From: an uncultured Pseudomonadota bacterium
GTDB taxonomy: Bacteria; Pseudomonadota; Gammaproteobacteria; Ga0077536
Length of the DNA stretch: 64,000 bases
Assembly (NCBI GenBank): GCA_902597385.1
Contig: CACJXQ010000003.1
Coordinates: 53,006 to 117,005, forward strand
Direction of reading: 5' to 3'
Part shown: piece by piece, positions 21,135 through 29,817 of the stretch
How positions within the stretch are numbered: the stretch's first letter is position 1
Layout of the letters: every line of letters starts with the position of its first letter
Translations under genes and position numbers: made by a program
Notes under the pieces: model-generated
Database searches by the model: none
Seen by the model: only the letters and a program-made list of their open reading frames with translations
What the model was told of the DNA's origin: nothing

Positions 21135-22670
21135 TCAGTCTCTCAAGGCTCCGTCTCGCAAAACTTTTCGATTCACTTTTCCGGCCGGCGTTTTTGGTAA
21201 GTCCTTCACAAAAGTGATATCTCTTGGGTACTCATGTTGAGATAGTCTTTCTTTCATATATTGTTTCAACAGTTCGGCATCACCTTTAAATCCCTCTTCA
21301 ATGACAACGTAACCCTTCGGAATCTGACCTCTAGTCTCATCAGGAACTCCTATTACCGCAGCCTCCGCCACTGACACATGAGTCAAGAGGATATTTTCTA
21401 TCTCGACAGCACTCATAGTCCAGCCAGCCGAAATGATTACATCGTCCGACCTACCAGAATGGAAAAAATAACCCTCATCATCATAATAACCGAAATCTTT
21501 AACTCTAAACCATTCTCCTTTACGCTTTACAGCTATCTCACCTATTTCATTTGCCAAAGCCACCTCTCCGGACTCACTCAATATCGTCACATCATTTCCT
21601 GGCGCAGGCTTACCTAAGGCCCCGCGTTTCACCAGATGCCCTTTCATTCCAGGATAATCGACCATAATAACACCGACCTCAGTGGTACCGTAAATACTAG
21701 AAGGGGAGACTCCGAAGTAATCTGTGACCCAATCAAATGTCTTTGCATCCAGAGGTTCCCCAGTAAAAGTGCACTTTGAAACCGAAAGATTATAATTTGA
21801 TTCCGAACTTTCTCTACGTAACATGCGGTAGACAGTTGCCGCAGCTGCAAAATTATTAACCTTTAATTCTTGTAACGCTTCCAACACCATTTTTGCTTGA
21901 AACTTCCCTGAATAAGCTACAATCTGAATACCTAGAGCTAACGGTGCTATTGTTCCATGCCAAAGACCGTGTCCCCACGCGGGTGATGATGGACAAAAGT
22001 ATATGTCTCCAGGCCTCAATCCTGTACCGAATAGCGCAGCAATCATTAAAGTCACTACCGACCTCTGCGAATGCTTGACCGCCTCCGGCAACTCTCGAGT
22101 AGTCCCTGAGGTATATTGGTACACACACAAATCTTTTGATTTCGTGGCAACCTTAAAATCTGATGGATACTTGTCTAGAGAGTTAAAGAACTGTTCGTCG
22201 GCTTTTAAAACTGGTATGGAGGGATACTGTACACGGATAGCATCGACCTCGTGGGCCACAATAATCGCAGGTTCACAATCTTTTATTCGAAGTGCTAAAC
22301 CGTCTGGTCCAAATAAAGTAAAAAGGGGAACCGCTATTGCGCCTCGCTTAATTGCCCCAAAGAGACAAGCATAGAAAATTCGGCCAGGTTCGAGGACTAA
22401 CGCAACTCTATCCCCTTTTGAAATATTACGCTCCTGTAAAAAATGAGCAAACTGACTGGAGTCTCGGATTAGCTGATCGAAATCCACATACTCAAGCCTG
22501 CCATTGTCATGTTTTACGGTAATCGCCCGACCTTTCCCACGGTGTCTGTCAACACACTCGTGAGCTAAGTTCATATTTTCTCTATCGCCATCAAACAGGC
22601 GCCAGAGCTCTTCCATAGAAAACTTCTGTTGCACCTCCAGATAGTCAGTTGCATTTAACAAAAACGACAT
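21135..22670 (-). CDS. AMP-dependent acyl-CoA synthetase
   Basis: YQYTSGTTRELPEAVKHSQRS, YGTTEVG, GWTMSAVEIENILL, PKTPAGKVNRKVLR. Confidence 0.88.
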   Translation of the reverse strand: MSFLLNATDYLEVQQKFSMEELWRLFDGDRENMNLAHECVDRHRGKGRAITVKHDNGRLEYVDFDQLIRDSSQFAHFLQERNISKGDRVALVLEPGRIFYACLFGAIKRGAIAVPLFTLFGPDGLALRIKDCEPAIIVAHEVDAIRVQYPSIPVLKADEQFFNSLDKYPSDFKVATKSKDLCVYQYTSGTTRELPEAVKHSQRSVVTLMIAALFGTGLRPGDIYFCPSSPAWGHGLWHGTIAPLALGIQIVAYSGKFQAKMVLEALQELKVNNFAAAATVYRMLRRESSESNYNLSVSKCTFTGEPLDAKTFDWVTDYFGVSPSSIYGTTEVGVIMVDYPGMKGHLVKRGALGKPAPGNDVTILSESGEVALANEIGEIAVKRKGEWFRVKDFGYYDDEGYFFHSGRSDDVIISAGWTMSAVEIENILLTHVSVAEAAVIGVPDETRGQIPKGYVVIEEGFKGDAELLKQYMKERLSQHEYPRDITFVKDLPKTPAGKVNRKVLRDGALRD

Positions 22671-22748
22671 AGGTTGAATGCCTTACCGGTTCAAAAAAAT
22701 AATAGAAACGTCCTGCCCAATATGCTACAACTAGGTTTCGCTTTACAA

Positions 22749-23621
22749 TTAGCTAATAGATACTTTTACATCATCCCCAACGCTAATTTTACCTTTCTCT
22801 GAGACATTGGCATAAACACCAACATTCCTTCCAGTCTTTTTCGCGATGGTCCTGAGTACATTTATATCACGAGGCAAAGTACCAGTTGAATGAGTAGTCA
22901 TACTGCACCTTATGGTGGGAATTTCACAGGCAAATTCTGTACCGCCAATATGTAAATTTTTACCGCACCAGTTTAATTCTGCTAGGCCCGAAATATCAGT
23001 TTCGACGACTATATTGGGTCGAAACCGGTCTCTTTCAAAAGAAGAGTCAGGTGAATGTTTACTAAGTTCTCTCAGCCAGCTAGTCGTGAGCAGATGGATA
23101 GGATAAGCGTCGAAATAGGTTCCTTTCGGTGTTGCAAATTCGTTAATTTCTTCCAATTTATCTGCGGGAAAAACGGACAGGTCTGGGAGTGGCTCGTCTT
23201 TCCCCAAGCCTAGCATCTGCCTAATCATGTCCTCACTCAACTCCTCCTTCCTTTTATAATGTTCCTCGTTGGTTTCTGAGAGGCGAGGAAATAGGGTAAC
23301 TTCAGTATTTAAATAATCGGAAATCTTTTGACTAACCCCTTCCGAATCAGTTCGAATCGTATTGCCATCTGGGAATAATATGTCTGCAGGCGGCACCGTA
23401 GAGGCAGTGGGTTCTGACAAATATTTTGCGGAACACTGCATCAAATCGGGAAAGCGTTTCGCTCCCTTTATTTCTCCTGAATTATTATCTTTTACAGCCC
23501 ACCCTCTATCTCCGTTGAGGCCTAGAGAATCTATATCAGCAACTTGCAGAGATTCGCCTCTCATGGACTTTACGGGATAACGCCAGATCTCTAGTACTCG
23601 GCCTACTGTTTCATACTTCAT
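22749..23621 (-). CDS. MOSC domain-containing protein
   Basis: IWRYPVKSMRGESLQ..GLNGDRGWAV, FRPNIVVET, RCSMTTHSTG. Confidence 0.85.
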   Translation of the reverse strand: MKYETVGRVLEIWRYPVKSMRGESLQVADIDSLGLNGDRGWAVKDNNSGEIKGAKRFPDLMQCSAKYLSEPTASTVPPADILFPDGNTIRTDSEGVSQKISDYLNTEVTLFPRLSETNEEHYKRKEELSEDMIRQMLGLGKDEPLPDLSVFPADKLEEINEFATPKGTYFDAYPIHLLTTSWLRELSKHSPDSSFERDRFRPNIVVETDISGLAELNWCGKNLHIGGTEFACEIPTIRCSMTTHSTGTLPRDINVLRTIAKKTGRNVGVYANVSEKGKISVGDDVKVSIS

Positions 23622-23635
23622 TAAACAAATTCCTT

Positions 23636-25081
23636 TTAAGTTTCATACCAAATTTGAGGCTTCCTATCTTTCCAAGGAACTGCCTCTTCTAATTGAGCGG
23701 CTAGATTAATAAGCGTCGCTTCATCATTCAACTTAGCGGCAAATTGCATTCCTATCGGCAACCCATCCGGGGACCAATGAAGAGGTAAGGAAATAGCAGG
23801 CTGACCCGTGGTGTTAAAAAGTGGCGTGAAGGGAATCCAATCAAAGACTTGCCTACTCCATTCCCTCGCATCGACCCCAGCTGCATTTTGGTCCAAAGTT
23901 CCAAGCTTAAGCGGAGGTTGAGAGATGGTGGGCGTGAGTAGGAGGTCAAAACGCTCGAACATTGCACCGGTTTGTCTACTGATTAAATTAAAGTTTGCCA
24001 GAGCAGTTTGTAGCTCAAATGCACTTAGAGATTTTCCGTGCTTATATATTTCCCATGTTACTCTCTCCAAATTTTCAAGAGAGGGAGATGTTCCGACTTT
24101 GTTTGCTAGGCCTTCAATTCCCCAAGCGACATAAGAGGTCCATATTACTATCAATTGCTCAAAATAGAATTGCCAATCAATATCGAAACTCTCTTCTACC
24201 ATTTCGTGACCGAGGCTTTCTAGACTGGAAACAGTCTTATTCAAACCATCGAGCACATGAGGGTGGACATTCGCTCCATTAATTGGCTTACCCGTCCAAC
24301 CTATCCGTAATTTTTTAGGCTTATCAGTACATTGCTGGATATAAGGTTTTTCAGGTGCCATTATTATATTCGGAGGGCCAATATCAGGTCCTTGTACAGC
24401 ATCTAACATTGTCGCTGTATCTCGGACAGTTCTACTTACAATTAGCTCAATAGCGTAGCCATTTAACCAGTCACCAAACCCTGGTCCGGTGGGTACCCGC
24501 TGCCGAGTGGGCTTTAAACCGACCAGCCCGCAACAAGAGGCCGGAATTCTTATCGAGCCTCCACCATCATTGGCATGGCCCATTGGTACCACTCCGGCAG
24601 CAACCATAGCCGCAGAACCGCCACTAGAACCTCCCGGCGTTCGAGAAAGGTCCCAAGGATTATGAGTAGGGCTGTAGAACTTAGACTCCGTGGTAGGGTT
24701 ATAGCCAAATTCAGGAGTCGCACACATGGCCGCCGTTACCACACCCGAATTTCTGAATCTTTTCATCAATTCACTGTCTTCAGACGCAACCACACTAGCT
24801 CCCAATTTACTCCCAGCTCTGCTGGGCGTTCCTTTCGCCTGAATCCCCAGTTCTTTCAGAAAAAATGGAACGCCGGTAAAGGGACCTCGCGGCAGATCAG
24901 AACTAGCCTCGGCACGAGCCATTTCATCAATTCTGGCAGTTACCCCATTCAGCTTCTCATTAACGGCTTCAATTCCCGACAGAGCGTCTTCTAATAACTC
25001 TGATGGTGTTACCTCTCCCTTCTCCACTAGTTTCGCTAAGCCAACACCATCGTAATTGGAATAGCCATCTAAGTTTGCCAT
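23636..25081 (-). CDS. amidase (amidase signature family)
   Basis: PGGSSGGSAAMVAAGVVPMGHANDGGGSIRIPASCCGLVGLKPTR. Confidence 0.93.
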   Translation of the reverse strand: MANLDGYSNYDGVGLAKLVEKGEVTPSELLEDALSGIEAVNEKLNGVTARIDEMARAEASSDLPRGPFTGVPFFLKELGIQAKGTPSRAGSKLGASVVASEDSELMKRFRNSGVVTAAMCATPEFGYNPTTESKFYSPTHNPWDLSRTPGGSSGGSAAMVAAGVVPMGHANDGGGSIRIPASCCGLVGLKPTRQRVPTGPGFGDWLNGYAIELIVSRTVRDTATMLDAVQGPDIGPPNIIMAPEKPYIQQCTDKPKKLRIGWTGKPINGANVHPHVLDGLNKTVSSLESLGHEMVEESFDIDWQFYFEQLIVIWTSYVAWGIEGLANKVGTSPSLENLERVTWEIYKHGKSLSAFELQTALANFNLISRQTGAMFERFDLLLTPTISQPPLKLGTLDQNAAGVDAREWSRQVFDWIPFTPLFNTTGQPAISLPLHWSPDGLPIGMQFAAKLNDEATLINLAAQLEEAVPWKDRKPQIWYET

Positions 25082-25279
25082 ATCAGCCCCCCTTCAGATC
25101 TTTAAAAAGACATATCTCGATTACAGAGTCTACTTTAGCCTACAAGAAAAAGTCTATCAGTGTTCGCCGAACCTCTTTTACTATCTTAAACACTTATACC
25201 AGTTTATTTCAGTTTCTTTCTAGAATCTGATGTTTCAATATGATTTAAGGTAGAATATAAATTAAACGAGGCAAAAATT

Positions 25280-25900
25280 TTGAATATCCACAGTTGTGAA
25301 AATTCGAGGGGATTGAGACCGATTTGGTGTGCTGAAGAAATGGAACTGGAATATGATGTAACCATGCTCCCTTTTCCACCTCGTGTCCTAAAACCAGAGT
25401 ACCTAGATATTAATCCACTTGGAACGATTCCTTTCCTAGAGGATGGTCACGTAAAAATGACTGAATCAGTAGGAATGTGTATATATCTAGTCGAAAAATA
25501 TGGTCCAACAGATTTATCAATCCGACCAGAGGAAGCGGACTACCATTTGTACTTAAATTGGTTAACACACGCTGACGCCACACTTACCTTTCCGCAGACG
25601 GTAGTTTTACGATACACCATACAAGAACCAGGGGTAGCTGACGCAGCAGCCGAGGGCTATCGAAGATGGTTTGTCTCTCGACTAAAAATGCTCGAGTCTT
25701 CCCTTCGTGATCGGGAATTTCTCTGCAGTGATAGATTCACTATCGCCGATATATGTGTAAGTTATGCTATTTTTTTAGCCAAACAACTCAACATAGAACA
25801 AGCTATGAAGCCTAATATTACACGCTGGACCACAGCCTTATTTGAGCGTCCCGCTTTCAAAAGAGCACACGCACACAAATATATCGAAACCTGTGGATAG
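25280..25900 (+). CDS. glutathione S-transferase family protein (TTG start)
   Basis: NPLGTIPFLEDGHVKMTESVGMCIYLVEKYG; FTIADICVSYAIFLAKQL. Confidence 0.85.
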   Translation: MNIHSCENSRGLRPIWCAEEMELEYDVTMLPFPPRVLKPEYLDINPLGTIPFLEDGHVKMTESVGMCIYLVEKYGPTDLSIRPEEADYHLYLNWLTHADATLTFPQTVVLRYTIQEPGVADAAAEGYRRWFVSRLKMLESSLRDREFLCSDRFTIADICVSYAIFLAKQLNIEQAMKPNITRWTTALFERPAFKRAHAHKYIETCG

Positions 25901-25923
25901 CGTTTTCAATATTTAAATATTGG

Positions 25924-26313
25924 TTAGCCTATTCGAGCATTAACACGAATCTCCAAAAGCGCATCCGGAAACGCAAGCTCACTGACACCAATCGCAGTCC
26001 AAGCAGGGTACGGTTCCTCTATATATTTATCTTTTACACTCATAAAAGCCTTGAGGTGCTCGTTCAAGCCAATATGAAAAGTTGTCATCTCCAATATATT
26101 CGTATAGTCACCCCCTGCCTCTTTCAGCACTTCGCCAACACTAAGAAAAGCTTGCTCAAACTGTGTGACTGGGTCAAGAGACGCTTTCATAGTAGTAAGA
26201 TCAACACCGATTACACCCGAACATCTCAGAATATCTTTATCCAATACCGCCGGAGAAAAATGGAACTCCTCATAGAACAGTTTCATAGATGCGGGAATGA
26301 TACTCTTAGCCAT
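25924..26313 (-). CDS. RidA family protein
   Basis: FSPAVLDKDILRCSGVIGVD, TTFHIGLNEHL, PDALLEIRVNARIG. Confidence 0.85.
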   Translation of the reverse strand: MAKSIIPASMKLFYEEFHFSPAVLDKDILRCSGVIGVDLTTMKASLDPVTQFEQAFLSVGEVLKEAGGDYTNILEMTTFHIGLNEHLKAFMSVKDKYIEEPYPAWTAIGVSELAFPDALLEIRVNARIG

Positions 26314-26323
26314 AAAAAACCCC

Positions 26324-27052
26324 CTATAAATGAATTGCTGTCAAAAATTCTAAACACTTCTGCTTGGCTTTCTCTCGTGCCTCACCACTCTTCCAATCTT
26401 GAATAAAGGTTACTTGAGGTGATATTTCTGAAATCATAAGAGATGTGGATTTAGGATGATAAATATCATCCCCCATGAGCACCAAAAGTGGAACCTCACA
26501 TTGGCTAACAAATGCCTCATCCACGTTGAACAACACCTTGTCTCCTCCAAACATATTTTCCCTAAAACTAGACCAAGCTTCCGATTCAACTTCTGGCATT
26601 TGAGACCGTAAACTATTAGACCAATCATCAAACAAGGAAAAAAATACATCACGATTATTATCCAGTCCAATAGTTTGAAAAAGGGTTGCAGATAACACAC
26701 GGTCAGAAATACGTTCAATCAGGCCGAATGCGTAAGGACCACCAATACACATCCCAATCACATGAAATTGTTTAATATCTAAATAATCCATGAGTCCGAT
26801 CTGGTCAGTTGCAAAGCTATGCCAGCCGTCCTGAGAAGATATAGGAGCTTTTGAGTGACCCGCATTTCTCTGGTCCATCGCTACGACTCGAAATTTTTCT
26901 TTGAGATGAACTCGCGGATCCCAAGGGGTGCCTTCCCAAAATCTAAGTGAAGATTTCATTCCTCCTGGCGCCAAAAGCAAAACTGCGGGTAAATTCTCCT
27001 CAGAGTCTTCGTAATAAATCGACACCTCTCCTTGCCGGAAAATAGGCATCAT
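26324..27052 (-). CDS. alpha/beta fold hydrolase
   Basis: VLLLAPGGMKSS, AMDQRNAGHS, HVIGMCIGGPYA nucleophile elbow. Confidence 0.8.
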   Translation of the reverse strand: MMPIFRQGEVSIYYEDSEENLPAVLLLAPGGMKSSLRFWEGTPWDPRVHLKEKFRVVAMDQRNAGHSKAPISSQDGWHSFATDQIGLMDYLDIKQFHVIGMCIGGPYAFGLIERISDRVLSATLFQTIGLDNNRDVFFSLFDDWSNSLRSQMPEVESEAWSSFRENMFGGDKVLFNVDEAFVSQCEVPLLVLMGDDIYHPKSTSLMISEISPQVTFIQDWKSGEAREKAKQKCLEFLTAIHL

Positions 27053-27239
27053 AATCTCCTTTTAATCATTATAATTTCTCTACATCAGACTACATTTGGT
27101 ATTTAGATATGAGAGCTAAGTTCTATCACACAGCTAGCATATCTGGAAGTTTTTTAATCCTTCTGGCCTGAGAATAACGAGACGTTCTATGGTTCAATCA
27201 GCTAGTTGCGCCCTCACCTCTCGAGAGAAACTCTGTAAA

Positions 27240-28127
27240 TCAATCATGCACCTTGAGAAATTTCGAAATGCATTCAAGGAATTTTTCAGCCTCCTCGATA
27301 TGAGCAACATGTGCTGATTCTTCAAAAATAAGCAAAGAAGAGCCATTCACACCTGCATGCAAGGTTTGAGCGCATCTTGGCCCCAACTCATCATATCTCC
27401 CGCACGTGATTAATACGGGTGTTGTTATTTTATGCAAGTCCGTAGTTCGATCCCAATATCGTAAATTACCTATGGTGGTGAATTCATTTGGTCCATTAAT
27501 TGCAGGATATACCGGAGAGTGCAGAAGATTCTCTACGGTACGCATCAGACAATCTGGCCATTCGCTTAATCGACATAGATGTCTTCTGTAAAAGTATTCT
27601 TCCGCAAAAACATAGTCCGGGTGCTTGAAATCACCGCGATTACCATGATATCGCAACGCGGTTCGATGTTCTTTTGGTAGCTCTTCTATGAGCCGCTCAC
27701 ATTCTGCAGAAAATTCAGGTATCGACGCTGACGTTGACGCGAGTATAACGCTCGCTAATCCGGCCGGCTCTCGTAGCAGATATTCCAAACCCAGCCAACC
27801 ACCCCAAGACTGGCCCATTAAGTGGCAACGATCGATACCCAGTTTTTCTCGCACTTCTTGCACTTCGTCGGCGAAGCGTTCTATGGTCCACAAAGAAGGG
27901 TTTTCAGGAATATCTGATTTTCCACAGCCGAGTTGGTCATAAAATATAACGGGGCGTTCGTCACCTAATGCGGCAAGTGGTTCAAGATAATCATGCCCGG
28001 CACCTGGCCCACCGTGGAGTAGAAGCAAAGGTAACCCTGGACCATCGCCTATTCGCTTTGTCCATATCTTATGTCCATTTTCTAACGTGATCGTAGTATC
28101 CATGTTTACCTTATATTTTTTTTCCAA
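27240..28127 (-). CDS. proline iminopeptidase-family alpha/beta hydrolase
   Basis: LLLLHGGPGAGHDYLEPL, FYDQLGCGKSD, LMGQSWGGWLGLEY. Confidence 0.87.
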   Translation of the reverse strand: MEKKYKVNMDTTITLENGHKIWTKRIGDGPGLPLLLLHGGPGAGHDYLEPLAALGDERPVIFYDQLGCGKSDIPENPSLWTIERFADEVQEVREKLGIDRCHLMGQSWGGWLGLEYLLREPAGLASVILASTSASIPEFSAECERLIEELPKEHRTALRYHGNRGDFKHPDYVFAEEYFYRRHLCRLSEWPDCLMRTVENLLHSPVYPAINGPNEFTTIGNLRYWDRTTDLHKITTPVLITCGRYDELGPRCAQTLHAGVNGSSLLIFEESAHVAHIEEAEKFLECISKFLKVHD

Positions 28128-28279
28128 CTTGACTGCACAACAAAATCTACAGTTAGCTCAGAAAAATTGAAAGAATGGTTCAACCATGGCTCAGCAACCC
28201 ATGTTTTCATAAAAAGGGGGGCAACTCTGACACAGACACCTATAGAATTTCAAAGACATCTTCACTATAACCCAGCGCG

Positions 28280-28371
28280 TGGCGGAGAGAGAGGGATTCG
28301 AACCCTCGATACGGGATAAACCGCATACTCCCTTAGCAGGGGAGCGCCTTCAGCCACTCGGCCACCTCTCC
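28280..28371 (-). tRNA. tRNA-Ser (GCT anticodon), CCA encoded
   Basis: Minus strand GGAGAGGTGGCCGAGTGGCTGAAGGCGCTCCCCTGCTAAGGGAGTATGCGG...GGGTTCGAATCCCTCTCTCTCCGCCA: long variable arm, TPsiC loop GTTCGAATC, anticodon GCT. Confidence 0.95.
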
Positions 28372-28579
28372 ATTGCGGATAAACTTTTATTGTATCAACA
28401 ACTTTTTCTAATTTCATATTAAATGTCTGATCTACTCTTTAGATGTCAATGTCAACAGCGCTTCAGTTGGTGTTGCCCAAATTGGGGGAAGTTGACATCT
28501 GACTGATGGTCAATTAATCCACTGGGGGCTTTTAATTAGGCTGGAACGGTTATGCGGGCAAAATAAGAATCTCTCGGTG

Positions 28580-29794
28580 CTAAGTAGATTCTAATCCAAA
28601 TTCCGCATGCAAGGCTCGAACACCGAGTTCGGAATATCTTTCCTCAACAACCACAGAGATCTTAATCTCAGAGGTCGAAATCATTTTTATGTTTATATTT
28701 TCTTTAGCTAGAGATGCAAACATCCTACTAGCGATCCCAGCATGGGAACGCATTCCTACTCCAATAACCGAGATTTTCACTATCTTATCATCGCCTTCTA
28801 CTCTACTAGCATCCATCTTTTTTGCTAGCGGACGAAGAATTTCCAATGTCTCCTCATAATCGGCTCTTGGGACAGTAAAAGTAAAATCAGTAGCTCCATT
28901 GGCGCCACTGTTTTGTACAATCATGTCCACTTCGATATTCTTTTGGGCTACTGGGCCTAAAATCTCATTGGCAATTCCAGGCCTGTCAGGAACTCCAACT
29001 ACCATAACCTGAGCTTCATTTTTGTTTAACGCAACCCCAGATATTATAGCCTTTTCCATTTTATTGTCCTCATCGGTAATTCGAGTCCCATCTCCATCTT
29101 CAAACGACGATAAGACACGGAGATTTACTTTATACTTGCTAGCAAATTCAACAGCTCGGATCTGAAGTACTTTAGCACCTAAACTCGCCATCTCCAGCAT
29201 TTCTTCATAAGTCAAGCAATCCAACCTTCTAGCCTCCGGCACAATTCTAGGATCTGTCGTATAAACGCCATCTACATCTGTATAGATTTGACATTCATCA
29301 GCGTTCATTGCTGCGGCCAAAGCAACGGCTGTAGTATCTGATCCCCCCCTACCAAGAGTAGTAACCATCCCAGAGTTATCTACACCTTGAAAACCAGCTA
29401 CCACGGGTATGACCCCCGATTCGGTCAAAGAAACAATCTTTTGAATTTCAATATTTTCTATTCTTGCTTTCCCATAACTATCATCAGTTTTAATTGGCAC
29501 CTGCCAACCGCATAGGGGAATCGCGCGAAGAGCTATTTCACGCAGGGCCATACTTAAAAGAGATATAGTTACCTGTTCTCCTGTGGAGAGCAGCATATCA
29601 AGAGAGCAACCTTTTGAGTCAGAGAAATTCTCTGCTAGCTTCACCAAGCGATTGGTTTCCCCGCTCATGGCGGATACGACAACTATTACTCTATTGCCCG
29701 CCTTAACACTTAAACTCACCTTCTCAGCGACGGCGCGTATCTTATCGATGTCCCCTACTGAGGTGCCACCGTATTTTTGAACAATTAAAGCCAT
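28580..29794 (-). CDS. lysC: aspartate kinase
   Basis: VQKYGGTSVGDIDKIRAVAEKV, LGRGGSDTTAVALAAA, two ACT domains. Confidence 0.95.
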   Translation of the reverse strand: MALIVQKYGGTSVGDIDKIRAVAEKVSLSVKAGNRVIVVVSAMSGETNRLVKLAENFSDSKGCSLDMLLSTGEQVTISLLSMALREIALRAIPLCGWQVPIKTDDSYGKARIENIEIQKIVSLTESGVIPVVAGFQGVDNSGMVTTLGRGGSDTTAVALAAAMNADECQIYTDVDGVYTTDPRIVPEARRLDCLTYEEMLEMASLGAKVLQIRAVEFASKYKVNLRVLSSFEDGDGTRITDEDNKMEKAIISGVALNKNEAQVMVVGVPDRPGIANEILGPVAQKNIEVDMIVQNSGANGATDFTFTVPRADYEETLEILRPLAKKMDASRVEGDDKIVKISVIGVGMRSHAGIASRMFASLAKENINIKMISTSEIKISVVVEERYSELGVRALHAEFGLEST

Positions 29795-29817
29795 ATCAGT
29801 TTATTTCCGCGAAAGCA

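Noticed and set aside
26434-26718. 94-aa ORF overlapping the 26324-27052 hydrolase
   Set aside because: Same strand, different frame, no start signal; the hydrolase frame carries the conserved motifs.
28280-28371. tRNA-Ser as an integration site
   Set aside because: I saw no second copy of the tRNA 3' end nearby and no adjacent integrase.
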